From assembly GCA_036023115.1 (NCBI GenBank), contig JAYKKT010000064.1:4769501-4833500 (forward strand): a DNA stretch of 64,000 nucleotides. Reading direction: 5' to 3'. The position numbers were made by a program, and so were the translations under genes. Source of the stretch: Brasenia schreberi. Taxonomy: Eukaryota; Streptophyta; Magnoliopsida; Nymphaeales; Cabombaceae. Under the pieces are notes generated by a model. It saw nothing but the letters and a program-made list of their open reading frames with translations. It had not been told where the DNA came from and searched no databases. Shown one piece after another: positions 37,382 to 52,300 of the stretch. How positions within the stretch are numbered: position 1 is the first letter of the stretch; each line of letters starts with the position of its first letter.

Positions 37382-39788
37382 ATTGCCCTCCTAAGACGAC
37401 ACCTAGATCAGACTACAGAAAAAAACCAAGTAAATCAATCCAACATTATGATCACGATTTTAACATCTTTAGACAAAAAAAATACAGAGAAAGAAACAAT
37501 AATGGTTATCCACGCTATCAAAAATTGAAGCTGCCAAAAACGGGAGAGATCGAAATTGGGGAGAAAGGCAAAACCTAAACCGAAATGAGGGGCGGGGGAT
37601 AATTTCACATCCACTCACACCAAAATCAAACCCTAATCAAGATTCCAAACCCAAATGAAATCAACAAACCTCCGAATCAAGCCATGAATCGCCGGTTGAG
37701 AGGCATAAATGATCCACGGACCGACCCGAACCAACAAATCAAAGATGGAGGAAATCTACGCACACCAGTTAACCAAATACATCAAAAGAAACAACAATGG
37801 ATGGAAAACCTAGAAAAATGATTTCTGCTTTTGTGACTATAGGAGACACAGATCGAAAAGCTCACCAGAGCACCCGCTAGTTGCAGAGACACAATGGAGG
37901 GTCCAGAGAGAGGAGGGTAGACATCTTCCTCAGAGAGGAAGAAGAGGGAAAGGGGAAGCGTGGCTTTGCCCTCAACCCCACACCGTCCCTCCTCAACAGA
38001 AAGGACACACACCTAAGCATCAGGGTGAAAATGTAAAATACCTCTCTCTCTGCGTGTCTCCCTTTCCCCACTCTTTCTGATACAACCTATATTTAACAAA
38101 GTTTCTTGATGCATCACGGCAGTTGCTGATTTTATGATTGTCATACGTATATTTATGTATGTACTGTACTGATTTCTCTCTTTGCTGCGATTGGCATTTG
38201 TATATTTATTTATGTACAATGTTGATCTCTCTCTCCTTATATATATATTTTTTATTTTTTTTATTTTTTATTTTTTATTTTTTATTTATTATTGTTTTTT
38301 TATATATATCGAGGTCTAACCATATCTAACTTCAAGGTTAGAACTTCTCAAGTTTGAGGTATGAGCTGAACTCGATCTCGGGCCGAGCTTGATTGAGACA
38401 ATTTTGGTTTCCCGAGTTCTAACAAGCCTTGAGATGTTCCAACAAACTCGAGCTCGATCCTAAAGATCGAAGCTTGTTCGGAAATGCAAGTCGAGTTGAG
38501 CTTGCTTGACTCGGCTCGATTGCATGTAGGTGATCATGTTAAAGATAATCTTATTCTCCTTGGATTGTATTGTAAAATAAAAAACAAGATTGCAACAAAC
38601 AATTGGAGGTCTCTGCTATAAATTAAAGATCTCTCTTCTTCTGAAAACATGTAATTGACTAATGGCTGATGGATCAATATTGAGCCTCTGTCCCACCTGA
38701 AATTTAGAAAATTATTTTAAAATTTATAGTCTATGGTGGGATCCTTGTGCTATAGGATGCACATCTTGCTCGTTGAGGAGACACCCTTGTAACACATCTC
38801 AAGTCGGGAACTTAACGTCATTTGTTCATTTTGATTCCGATAAAAATTAAAATCAATCAAATTAATGAAATACCTCACCAAATCACTAAAACTCTCTTTG
38901 AAACGACCTCTTTATCTCTTTTTCACTTTCTTCTTCTTCCTTTTTTTTTCTTTTTCTTTCTTTTCAATCATATTTGAAGCATTATCATTCATTAGATGAT
39001 TCAATATCATGCATTAAATTGAACTTCATTTTGTGGGTTACTAGAGAAATAGTATGAGACAATCGACACTAAGGAAAAAAACTTTGGAGAGATTCAACAT
39101 CAAAGTATTTTTCAGATTTTAGTAAGGGTAAAATCAAAATCACAATAAAAAAGAGATACGTAAGAGTTTTCAGATCTGTCACTCAACTGGGTTTGATAAT
39201 TTTGGTTCTTTATATTTTGAGAACCATTGATATCACATCAACTTTATTTCTAATAAAGATTTGATATTTCATTATAGTGGCATATATGCTCCAATATATT
39301 TGTTATAGCATTTACATTTGTATAGAGGGTGGTACTTGATTGCGTAATTGCTAATCGACTTACAATGCTTTTGTTTTAATTTAGATGGTATTTGTTTGTC
39401 ACATAAATTTATGCGAATATATTTCATCTTGCTTGTATTTTTTTGATGTTTGACATTTGTTGGTGCCAAGGCTAACTGGACTCCACCCAATGGGAGATTG
39501 AGAAACTTGTTTCGGGTGGGAGGCGCCACAATGTAGATCCACCATTGACTCCACCTGAATTTTACGAGCTTGCATCGGGTCCATAGCACGCACACATATA
39601 TAGTTTATTTTGTATCTTTATCTATCTATCTATATTATACAAAATATATATATATATATTGTATTACACATTATACAATATATGTATAGAGTGTATGTGC
39701 ATATGTATATTTGTGTATGTATTATCTGTATGTATAATGTGATTTTTCTATAAATGTGTATGAAACTTAATATATATATATATATATA

Positions 39789-40582
39789 CAACAACAACTA
39801 AGACTTTTTATATACTAGATGAGGTTGGCTATATAGATTCTTTGTTTCCACATAGCCCTGTCATGTACCATGTTAGTAGTTTACTCAATATAAACTATAT
39901 CATTATTTATTATTTCTTACCTACACTTTTGTGATCATCCTCTTTCTTTTAACATTTTCACGATATAGTTTTTCATATCTTCTTACGGGAACTTCCATGG
40001 GTTGTCTTTCTACATGTTCAAACTATCTCAAATGATTTCCCTCATTTTATTATCTATTGGTGCTACTCTCGATTTGTTTATAATAATCTCATTATGTATA
40101 TGGTATTTCTTTGTGTGACCACTCATCCATCTCAACATCTTCATTTATGCTATAAACATCTTTTGTCTAATACTCAGAATCATAAAATATAGCCGGTCTA
40201 ATTGCTGCTTTATAATATTTAACCTTTAAACTTTAATGATATCTTATTATCATATATAATATCTGATGTCCCTCTCCATTTTAACCAACCAACATTAATT
40301 TTATTCATAATAACTTTATCAAATTTTCTATTATTTTGAAAAAATAAACCTGGGTATTTAAAACTTTCCTCGTGAGAGATTAAATATGTGCAAATATTAA
40401 TCTCTATGTCCTCTGAAATACCCAAATGATCAAACTTAGATTTATATATTTTGTCTTTGTTTTACTAAATCAAAAGCCTTTACTTTCTAACGTTTCTCTT
40501 CATAGTTCTAATTTTCTTAGACTCATCCATTAACACGATGTCATATCCAAATGACATACACCAAGTTATTTCATCTTCAATA
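39789..40582 (-). mobile_element. Decayed RTE-type LINE relic, unit 3
   Basis: Copy of the relic at 25248-26041, carried by the tandem duplication. Confidence 0.9.
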
Positions 40583-42115
40583 TGTACACACACATACATA
40601 GAGAGAGATGAGTGTGTATGCGTGCAAGCTGCACTGTTTATTCCATTTCAATCACTGAACAAAATCCAAAAATTTCATATTGTCAACCAAGTCTTTCTTG
40701 ATTAAGATTAAGGCCCTCAATTTAGTGGATTAACTGAAGTTTTTCTTTGAAATGGTCCTAATTATAATATCAAAACATGTGGTGTATGAGTGTATTCAAA
40801 TAAATTGGGGAGTGACCATGCTAAGAAGCAATCAATGTGAAGCCATCACAATAACTCATTTACCTGAAAAACATGGTTCGAATTCATTCTGTCGGCGATC
40901 CTCGGGATGGAGGGAGGGATCCTAAGGTCGTAAATTTCATGAATGCTAATAATATAACAAAAATTCCAGCTCACTAGCGACTAAGAATCCATGTAGTCGA
41001 ACATGTTTTTACCGACTTCATAAGTAAAAGTTTAATTTTGAATACATGACTGGTTCAAAACAGGTTCCACCATTCGAATCAGAACTGAACTGTGCTCAAA
41101 ACCAACCAAAAACCGTGACCTAAATATAATACAACCTCGTGAGTTACCACAACTCCTCTCATAATGTATATACTTGTATATGCATTATATATAGAGAGAG
41201 AGTGAGAAAGAGAGGGAGAGAGTGAAATTCTAGTAACTTGACATGGTAGTATATTCAAATAAATCTCAACTCTTTGATTTAAGAGTTTGACGGTTGAGAT
41301 CTGAAAAAAAGAAAAATGTACTTTTTTACCTTAAATATGAAATATTGAAAGAAAACTATGATTTAACAACAATCATACTCAAAGTCTCTACTTAACTCAG
41401 TCATAAATAGTTCTCCACCATTCAGTCACAACTCAATTTATGATTTTAAACCATAATATATGTATATATATTATTTAATAAAAGCAGGCTTTAAACTGTC
41501 GATTTCGTGTTGACTTTAAAAAATAGGAACAGTAACCGAACGGCCTCCCTTTGGTTCTAGTTACAGTTTTCAATATCAACAGTTTCATCACGGTTTCATT
41601 TCCGGTTTGAACTGCCAGACCGGTTCCGAATCGGCCATGTCTAACGCCAGCCATTTCAAAATCAGAACTGTTTCAGAACTCACCCGCGGCGGTTTTTAGT
41701 TTCGGGTTACAGGTAAACCCGAACACGAGATGTCTGCGGACAATTTTGAGAGAGAGTGATAGAGGTATTTTAAGTATTAACTGCGTTCAGGGCGTGCAGA
41801 TAGAAATTTGGGGAATTCAGGGTGTGTAAGATGGTAAAACCGAAAAAGCGAATGGCAAAAATGGAGCTCTACGATCCATCCGGGAGGGTTTGGTATAGAT
41901 AGATTCGACCCTAGCTAAAGAACCAAAACACCCTTGTTTTGAATGTCTCGTGACGAAATGCAAGACGTCCAAACCACATTGTGCACGCGCATTTCAGTCA
42001 TTTGCGGCATCAGCTTGCTGCCACAACCAACGTGCTAGCGTTAGAGGCTCAGAGCGACAGAGCCCTTATTGATCAGTCTACAGCCGAGAGAGAGTGTGTG
42101 AGAGAGAGAGAGGCA

Positions 42116-42577
42116 ATGGCGGAAGAGGGGAGAGAGAAGAAGGGTGGGATCGACGTGGCCAAATCCTCGTTGGATTGGAAGGATGAGAAACGGCAGGCGA
42201 AGATCACCATCAAGAGCGCGGATATGAAGGAGGAGATGCAAAAAGAGGCCATTGATCGCGCGCAAATCGTGCGATTCCGCTAATCCCTCTCCTTTTTTCT
42301 TTTTTCCTCGCATTTGTCTGTGTTTGGTTGCTCCCCGATTTAGTTGCCGTTCTCTGCTTTCGTTATATAAGTCTTTTGAGTTCGTGCGATCTTGTAATGG
42401 ACAAAAGTGAAGTGGGAAATCTCTTGTTTCGTGTATTTGATCTTGTCTTTTTTTTTAATTATTTGGTGAAGGCGTTCGAGAAGCATACCGTAGAGAAGGA
42501 TATCGCAGCGTACATCAAGAAGGAGTTCGATCGGATGTATGGACCCACCTGGCATTGCATCGTCGGCCGCAACTTCG
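42116..42577 (+). pseudogene. LC8: Dynein light chain LC8, 5' fragment (exons 1-2), unit 3
   Basis: Exon 1 42116-42268 and exon 2 42472-42577, same coding sequence as the other units. Exon 3 is absent from the unit. Confidence 0.9.
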
Positions 42578-44303
42578 GTCTCTCTCTCTCTCACTCACTC
42601 ACTGTGTGTGTGCATGTGCTCTGCTTCCCGTGGCGATGGTGGTCTATTTTCCTGTTATGCTCAGTTTGTTGTTTTTGTCCACCTTAAATATTTGCGCGCT
42701 TGAATCGATTGGGGTTTTTCTTTTGATTGGTATTAAGGCTCTAATTTTGTGGTTTAAATAAACTTCTTCTACCTCGTGAGTTTGGAGACAGCAATTGTGA
42801 TATGTTTAGTTTTTAGAGTAGCTTTGGTGCTGAATAATTTAGATGAATGTTACGAAAGGCGAAACTGATGCTTTTCACAATTGAAATTATATTTGCTTAC
42901 AGTCTGGTTTAAGCATATTTTTTTACTGTATTTGAACTAAAATATATGTGGTATTCCTTTTGGAGGTTTAGTCTGATATGGCGTTTGAGCTGAAAGTATT
43001 CTGCATATTATTGGAAAACGTTGATAGATAGTTTGCTTGTGGATTTAAGCCTGATCAAGGGACTGTAAGACTTTGGGGATATGGAACATATTGAGAATGG
43101 TTCACAAAATATTGTTTTGTGAAATATGGAGACCTGCTGCTACTGGAACTTCCAAGCGATTATATTACTTCTACTTCTGAAGAAACCAATAAATGTGATT
43201 TTGCTATCTTTAAGGATCTCTGTTTTAGGGTGCATACATGGTTTTCCTGTGTCAAAACAAGACCTGATTTCCCAAGAATGGAAGTATTGATTTGACAAGC
43301 TGTTCAGATCTTTTCTTTTTTCTCTTGTTGAGGTGGGTTTGGCATTTTCATGCAACTCAATGGTGTATAGGGCATAACGCATTCTGGGCGAACATCCCAA
43401 CCAGTTGAAGGTTTGTTGTGATCACCAAGTAGAGTATGTGTTGAAATGCAAATCCATGTTATTGTTCCTAAAAGGAACGATTATGTTTTCTATTGTCTAC
43501 CTACTCTAGGGCCCTAGGGATACTCAGTCATCACATATGTTGGAAGGATAAGACACCCTATGGGTTTCTTCCATGCATCAGCACTAAAAGGTTTACTTGT
43601 ATCCGGTAGGGATTTGCCTAACGGTCCTAACACCATCTTGCATATCCCAAAGAAAATCCCTGATGAAACGGTACGTCCAAAACTATCTCTAAGTAGTGTT
43701 TGAATTGGGATCAAGTTTTCATGCCAACACCACTTCCAGCACAATGTTTTTGCTTGCACCGCCACTAACAAATGTCAGAGCATGTTGGTAGAAACCGTGA
43801 CACACCTCCTCTTGTTTCCTCAAAACCTTGATTTTAGGTGGAGACTGCTATATGAGTTGTTAACTTGAGCATGCTCTTGTGCGACACATAGTTCGCTATC
43901 AGGCAAATTTTGTTGGCTAAACTCAGGACTTGGCAATGGTACACATGACAGGGAGATGATACCAGACGGTGAAGGTGGAGGTGGGCGACTGAGATGGGGC
44001 CGGAAGTGGTCTGGGTCGGAGGTGGAAGTCGGTTGGTGATGCCGCAGGTTGAAAGGTGATATGGGTGTTCTGTAGGTTGAGAAGATGGCAGACAGGTTGA
44101 GATGCGTTGACAGTGGAGCAAGTCAGCTGTCTGGATGTGTTGAGGGTTGGAAGATGAGAAGGTTACAGAATACAACAGAACTATCAATTACATGTACAAC
44201 AGAGGAAAACCACATCAAGAGATCAGTTAAGAAACAATTGTTCAACGAAATCATAACTACATCAAAACGGACGAGGATGGTGCACGAGGGTTGCAGTTTG
44301 TAC

Positions 44304-44649
44304 CATTGACGTGATATATTCTTCAAATGCCTCCTTATATCTGTCATAAAGCTGTTGTGAATAGTCATGAGGAGGTTTTTGAGTGCACATATTGTAGATT
44401 GTACTGTACAGAAAGTAAAGGAAACATAGAGATCTACGAATACAAAGATGGATATTTCCTGATACAATAAGAGATGCAATTTCTGGAAAATTAAAGGCAC
44501 GCAGGATACGTATACAGCATCATGTAGTCTGTTGAACTGAATTGTTGCTCTGGAACACCCTCCAGAATGTTCTCCAACTTCTTTATCCCCGTTTTCATGT
44601 AGTCCCATCCTTGCTCAAGGTCAATGATCTTACGCTCGTTCATTGTCAT
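44304..44649 (-). pseudogene. CUL1: CUL1 5' fragment (exons 1-2), unit 4
   Basis: Exon 1 44649-44510 and exon 2 44403-44304, same as unit 2, joined to LC8 intron 2 of unit 3. Confidence 0.9.
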
Positions 44650-47056
44650 ATTGCCCTCCTAAGACGACACCTAGATCAGACTACAGAAAAAAACCAAGTA
44701 AATCAATCCAACATTATGATCACGATTTTAACATCTTTAGACAAAAAAAATACAGAGAAAGAAACAATAATGGTTATCCACGCTATCAAAAATTGAAGCT
44801 GCCAAAAACGGGAGAGATCGAAATTGGGGAGAAAGGCAAAACCTAAACCGAAATGAGGGGCGGGGGATAATTTCACATCCACTCACACCAAAATCAAACC
44901 CTAATCAAGATTCCAAACCCAAATGAAATCAACAAACCTCCGAATCAAGCCATGAATCGCCGGTTGAGAGGCATAAATGATCCACGGACCGACCCGAACC
45001 AACAAATCAAAGATGGAGGAAATCTACGCACACCAGTTAACCAAATACATCAAAAGAAACAACAATGGATGGAAAACCTAGAAAAATGATTTCTGCTTTT
45101 GTGACTATAGGAGACACAGATCGAAAAGCTCACCAGAGCACCCGCTAGTTGCAGAGACACAATGGAGGGTCCAGAGAGAGGAGGGTAGACATCTTCCTCA
45201 GAGAGGAAGAAGAGGGAAAGGGGAAGCGTGGCTTTGCCCTCAACCCCACACCGTCCCTCCTCAACAGAAAGGACACACACCTAAGCATCAGGGTGAAAAT
45301 GTAAAATACCTCTCTCTCTGCGTGTCTCCCTTTCCCCACTCTTTCTGATACAACCTATATTTAACAAAGTTTCTTGATGCATCACGGCAGTTGCTGATTT
45401 TATGATTGTCATACGTATATTTATGTATGTACTGTACTGATTTCTCTCTTTGCTGCGATTGGCATTTGTATATTTATTTATGTACAATGTTGATCTCTCT
45501 CTCCTTATATATATATTTTTTATTTTTTTTATTTTTTATTTTTTATTTTTTATTTATTATTGTTTTTTTATATATATCGAGGTCTAACCATATCTAACTT
45601 CAAGGTTAGAACTTCTCAAGTTTGAGGTATGAGCTGAACTCGATCTCGGGCCGAGCTTGATTGAGACAATTTTGGTTTCCCGAGTTCTAACAAGCCTTGA
45701 GATGTTCCAACAAACTCGAGCTCGATCCTAAAGATCGAAGCTTGTTCGGAAATGCAAGTCGAGTTGAGCTTGCTTGACTCGGCTCGATTGCATGTAGGTG
45801 ATCATGTTAAAGATAATCTTATTCTCCTTGGATTGTATTGTAAAATAAAAAACAAGATTGCAACAAACAATTGGAGGTCTCTGCTATAAATTAAAGATCT
45901 CTCTTCTTCTGAAAACATGTAATTGACTAATGGCTGATGGATCAATATTGAGCCTCTGTCCCACCTGAAATTTAGAAAATTATTTTAAAATTTATAGTCT
46001 ATGGTGGGATCCTTGTGCTATAGGATGCACATCTTGCTCGTTGAGGAGACACCCTTGTAACACATCTCAAGTCGGGAACTTAACGTCATTTGTTCATTTT
46101 GATTCCGATAAAAATTAAAATCAATCAAATTAATGAAATACCTCACCAAATCACTAAAACTCTCTTTGAAACGACCTCTTTATCTCTTTTTCACTTTCTT
46201 CTTCTTCCTTTTTTTTTCTTTTTCTTTCTTTTCAATCATATTTGAAGCATTATCATTCATTAGATGATTCAATATCATGCATTAAATTGAACTTCATTTT
46301 GTGGGTTACTAGAGAAATAGTATGAGACAATCGACACTAAGGAAAAAAACTTTGGAGAGATTCAACATCAAAGTATTTTTCAGATTTTAGTAAGGGTAAA
46401 ATCAAAATCACAATAAAAAAGAGATACGTAAGAGTTTTCAGATCTGTCACTCAACTGGGTTTGATAATTTTGGTTCTTTATATTTTGAGAACCATTGATA
46501 TCACATCAACTTTATTTCTAATAAAGATTTGATATTTCATTATAGTGGCATATATGCTCCAATATATTTGTTATAGCATTTACATTTGTATAGAGGGTGG
46601 TACTTGATTGCGTAATTGCTAATCGACTTACAATGCTTTTGTTTTAATTTAGATGGTATTTGTTTGTCACATAAATTTATGCGAATATATTTCATCTTGC
46701 TTGTATTTTTTTGATGTTTGACATTTGTTGGTGCCAAGGCTAACTGGACTCCACCCAATGGGAGATTGAGAAACTTGTTTCGGGTGGGAGGCGCCACAAT
46801 GTAGATCCACCATTGACTCCACCTGAATTTTACGAGCTTGCATCGGGTCCATAGCACGCACACATATATAGTTTATTTTGTATCTTTATCTATCTATCTA
46901 TATTATACAAAATATATATATATATATTGTATTACACATTATACAATATATGTATAGAGTGTATGTGCATATGTATATTTGTGTATGTATTATCTGTATG
47001 TATAATGTGATTTTTCTATAAATGTGTATGAAACTTAATATATATATATATATATA

Positions 47057-47850
47057 CAACAACAACTAAGACTTTTTATATACTAGATGAGGTTGGCTAT
47101 ATAGATTCTTTGTTTCCACATAGCCCTGTCATGTACCATGTTAGTAGTTTACTCAATATAAACTATATCATTATTTATTATTTCTTACCTACACTTTTGT
47201 GATCATCCTCTTTCTTTTAACATTTTCACGATATAGTTTTTCATATCTTCTTACGGGAACTTCCATGGGTTGTCTTTCTACATGTTCAAACTATCTCAAA
47301 TGATTTCCCTCATTTTATTATCTATTGGTGCTACTCTCGATTTGTTTATAATAATCTCATTATGTATATGGTATTTCTTTGTGTGACCACTCATCCATCT
47401 CAACATCTTCATTTATGCTATAAACATCTTTTGTCTAATACTCAGAATCATAAAATATAGCCGGTCTAATTGCTGCTTTATAATATTTAACCTTTAAACT
47501 TTAATGATATCTTATTATCATATATAATATCTGATGTCCCTCTCCATTTTAACCAACCAACATTAATTTTATTCATAATAACTTTATCAAATTTTCTATT
47601 ATTTTGAAAAAATAAACCTGGGTATTTAAAACTTTCCTCGTGAGAGATTAAATATGTGCAAATATTAATCTCTATGTCCTCTGAAATACCCAAATGATCA
47701 AACTTAGATTTATATATTTTGTCTTTGTTTTACTAAATCAAAAGCCTTTACTTTCTAACGTTTCTCTTCATAGTTCTAATTTTCTTAGACTCATCCATTA
47801 ACACGATGTCATATCCAAATGACATACACCAAGTTATTTCATCTTCAATA
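47057..47850 (-). mobile_element. Decayed RTE-type LINE relic, unit 4
   Basis: Copy of the relic at 25248-26041, carried by the tandem duplication. Confidence 0.9.
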
Positions 47851-49385
47851 TGTACACACACATACATAGAGAGAGATGAGTGTGTATGCGTGCAAGCTGC
47901 ACTGTTTATTCCATTTCAATCACTGAACAAAATCCAAAAATTTCATATTGTCAACCAAGTCTTTCTTGATTAAGATTAAGGCCCTCAATTTAGTGGATTA
48001 ACTGAAGTTTTTCTTTGAAATGGTCCTAATTATAATATCAAAACATGTGGTGTATGAGTGTATTCAAATAAATTGGGGAGTGACCATGCTAAGAAGCAAT
48101 CAATGTGAAGCCATCACAATAACTCATTTACCTGAAAAACATGGTTCGAATTCATTCTGTCGGCGATCCTCGGGATGGAGGGAGGGATCCTAAGGTCGTA
48201 AATTTCATGAATGCTAATAATATAACAAAAATTCCAGCTCACTAGCGACTAAGAATCCATGTAGTCGAACATGTTTTTACCGACTTCATAAGTAAAAGTT
48301 TAATTTTGAATACATGACTGGTTCAAAACAGGTTCCACCATTCGAATCAGAACTGAACTGTGCTCAAAACCAACCAAAAACCGTGACCTAAATATAATAC
48401 AACCTCGTGAGTTACCACAACTCCTCTCATAATGTATATACTTGTATATGCATTATATATAGAGAGAGAGTGAGAAAGAGAGGGAGAGAGTGAAATTCTA
48501 GTAACTTGACATGGTAGTATATTCAAATAAATCTCAACTCTTTGATTTAAGAGTTTGACGGTTGAGATCTGAAAAAAAGAAAAATGTACTTTTTTACCTT
48601 AAATATGAAATATTGAAAGAAAACTATGATTTAACAACAATCATACTCAAAGTCTCTACTTAACTCAGTCATAAATAGTTCTCCACCATTCAGTCACAAC
48701 TCAATTTATGATTTTAAACCATAATATATGTATATATATTATTTAATAAAAGCAGGCTTTAAACTGTCGATTTCGTGTTGACTTTAAAAAATAGGAACAG
48801 TAACCGAACGGCCTCCCTTTGGTTCTAGTTACAGTTTTCAATATCAACAGTTTCATCACGGTTTCATTTCCGGTTTGAACTGCCAGACCGGTTCCGAATC
48901 GGCCATGTCTAACGCCAGCCATTTCAAAATCAGAACTGTTTCAGAACTCACCCGCGGCGGTTTTTAGTTTCGGGTTACAGGTAAACCCGAACACGAGATG
49001 TCTGCGGACAATTTTGAGAGAGAGTGATAGAGGTATTTTAAGTATTAACTGCGTTCAGGGCGTGCAGATAGAAATTTGGGGAATTCAGGGTGTGTAAGAT
49101 GGTAAAACCGAAAAAGCGAATGGCAAAAATGGAGCTCTACGATCCATCCGGGAGGGTTTGGTATAGATAGATTCGACCCTAGCTAAAGAACCAAAACACC
49201 CTTGTTTTGAATGTCTCGTGACGAAATGCAAGACGTCCAAACCACATTGTGCACGCGCATTTCAGTCATTTGCGGCATCAGCTTGCTGCCACAACCAACG
49301 TGCTAGCGTTAGAGGCTCAGAGCGACAGAGCCCTTATTGATCAGTCTACAGCCGAGAGAGAGAGTGTGTGAGAGAGAGAGAGGCA

Positions 49386-52300
49386 ATGGCGGAAGAGGGG
49401 AGAGAGAAGAAGGGTGGGATCGACGTGGCCAAATCCTCGTTGGATTGGAAGGATGAGAAACGGCAGGCGAAGATCACCATCAAGAGCGCGGATATGAAGG
49501 AGGAGATGCAAAAAGAGGCCATTGATCGCGCGCAAATCGTGCGATTCCGCTAATCCCTCTCCTTTTTTCTTTTTTCCTCGCATTTGTCTGTGTTTGGTTG
49601 CTCCCCGATTTAGTTGCCGTTCTCTGCTTTCGTTATATAAGTCTTTTGAGTTCGTGCGATCTTGTAATGGACAAAAGTGAAGTGGGAAATCTCTTGTTTC
49701 GTGTATTTGATCTTGTCTTTTTTTTTAATTATTTGGTGAAGGCGTTCGAGAAGCATACCGTAGAGAAGGATATCGCAGCGTACATCAAGAAGGAGTTCGA
49801 TCGGATGTATGGACCCACCTGGCATTGCATCGTCGGCCGCAACTTCGGTCTCTCTCTCTCTCTCACTCACTCACTGTGTGTGTGCATGTGCTCTGCTTCC
49901 CGTGGCGATGGTGGTCTATTTTCCTGTTATGCTCAGTTTGTTGTTTTTGTCCACCTTAAATATTTGCGCGCTTGAATCGATTGGGGTTTTTCTTTTGATT
50001 GGTATTAAGGCTCTAATTTTGTGGTTTAAATAAACTTCTTCTACCTCGTGAGTTTGGAGACAGCAATTGTGATATGTTTAGTTTTTAGAGTAGCTTTGGT
50101 GCTGAATAATTTAGATGAATGTTACGAAAGGCGAAACTGATGCTTTTCACAATTGAAATTATATTTGCTTACAGTCTGGTTTAAGCATATTTTTTTACTG
50201 TATTTGAACTAAAATATATGTGGTATTCCTTTTGGAGGTTTAGTCTGATATGGCGTTTGAGCTGAAAGTATTCTGCATATTATTGGAAAACGTTGATAGA
50301 TAGTTTGCTTGTGGATTTAAGCCTGATCAAGGGACTGTAAGACTTTGGGGATATGGAACATATTGAGAATGGTTCACAAAATATTGTTTTGTGAAATATG
50401 GAGACCTGCTGCTACTGGAACTTCCAAGCGATTATATTACTTCTACTTCTGAAGAAACCAATAAATGTGATTTTGCTATCTTTAAGGATCTCTGTTTTAG
50501 GGTGCATACATGGTTTTCCTGTGTCAAAACAAGACCTGATTTCCCAAGAATGGAAGTATTGATTTGACAAGCTGTTCAGATCTTTTCTTTTTTCTCTTGT
50601 TGAGGTGGGTTTGGCATTTTCATGCAACTCAATGGTGTATAGGGCATAACGCATTCTGGGCGAACATCCCAACCAGTTGAAGGTTTGTTGTGATCACCAA
50701 GTAGAGTATGTGTTGAAATGCAAATCCATGTTATTGTTCCTAAAAGGAACGATTATGTTTTCTATTGTCTACCTACTCTAGGGCCCTAGGGATACTCAGT
50801 CATCACATATGTTGGAAGGATAAGACACCCTATGGGTTTCTTCCATGCATCAGCACTAAAAGGTTTACTTGTATCCGGTAGGGATTTGCCTAACGGTCCT
50901 AACACCATCTTGCATATCCCAAAGAAAATCCCTGATGAAACGGTACGTCCAAAACTATCTCTAAGTAGTGTTTGAATTGGGATCAAGTTTTCATGCCAAC
51001 ACCACTTCCAGCACAATGTTTTTGCTTGCACCGCCACTAACAAATGTCAGAGCATGTTGGTAGAAACCGTGACACACCTCCTCTTGTTTCCTCAAAACCT
51101 TGATTTTAGGTGGAGACTGCTATATGAGTTGTTAACTTGAGCATGCTCTTGTGCGACACATAGTTCGCTATCAGGCAAATTTTGTTGGCTAAACTCAGGA
51201 CTTGGCAATGGTACACATGACAGGGAGATGATACCAGACGGTGAAGGTGGAGGTGGGCGACTGAGATGGGGCCGGAAGTGGTCTGGGTCGGAGGTGGAAG
51301 TCGGTTGGTGATGCCGCAGGTTGAAAGGTGATATGGGTGTTCTGTAGGTTGAGAAGATGGCAGACAGGTTGAGATGCGTTGACAGTGGAGCAAGTCAGCT
51401 GTCTGGATGTGTTGAGGGTTGGAAGATGAGAAGGTTACAGAATACAGGTTGGTTGGGTGGCTCGGTGAGCAAGAACCGCATCAAGAGAGAGAGAGAGAGA
51501 GGAATAAAAGAAATAAAAGAGTGATACTCAATTCATTGATTGATTCGAGATGCTTACACACGTGGATGAGTTTCTCTTATATAGTATGATAAATCTGGTT
51601 CAGGAGAATATCAAGTAATGCCTTTTTGGAACTTGGTTACAATAGAAAGTATTAGATGCACTTTATCTTGTCTTAGGGAGCCAGCAAAAAGCTTGGCATT
51701 TTGAGATGAGACGGCGAACCAGCTTTCCCTCTGTATTGCCTGTTGCCTCAATTCTTGCCTTCTTCAATAGGAGTTAGCTATCTGAATATATGTTGCTTTT
51801 CCTTATATTTTATTCCCGACTTGCAAGATCTGCTGTGAGATAGGATGAGGTTAGGATTCAACTTGCCGTGTGGGTTATATCATTTTCCATCGTTTGGATT
51901 TCCCTTATTTAGACACGGTTCTACTTTTTGCCGTGAAAGGAGAATCCGGATGATCTGAATTACCCGAAGTACCTGGATGCTCCCTCACCCTTATCTGTTG
52001 CCAAAAGATGCAGAGGTCCAAAATCAGACCCACTAAGGTGCCAGAATCCTCCTGCTATATTTACTTTAAGTATGTCTTGTACCTAAAGTTTCTCTTGTTC
52101 TCTTTCTGTATGTACTTCAGCAACACTGAGTGATCAGTGATTCATGCTTTTGTGCCTGCCATACGAGAATTATTCATCCAGCCATCTCATTGGATCCCAG
52201 AAAAGTGTTACTACTTTGTGCTTTTAGTTCCTAAATAAATATATTTTTTTGGATTTTCAATAATGTCCTAAATAATTACTGTATCTCTTTGTTGGCCAAA

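Larger units (their letters stand above)
36907..44174. repeat. Tandem array unit 3 (7,268 bp)
   Basis: Same content as unit 2. The visible length difference is the first GA run in the LC8 5' leader, one GA repeat shorter than in units 1, 2 and 4. The junction with unit 4 is again gaataca|acagaact. Confidence 0.95.
44175..51446. repeat. Tandem array unit 4 (7,272 bp), joined to LC8 exon 3
   Basis: Last copy. After gaataca the sequence continues ggttggttggg instead of acagaact, so this right edge is the ancestral LC8 intron 2 and leads to LC8 exon 3 at 52381. It has eight TC repeats after LC8 exon 2, as in unit 1. Confidence 0.95.

Noticed and set aside
22370..51446. CRISPR-like or satellite array
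   Set aside because: The unit is 7.27 kb and contains host exons. It is a segmental tandem duplication, not short spacers or satellite DNA.
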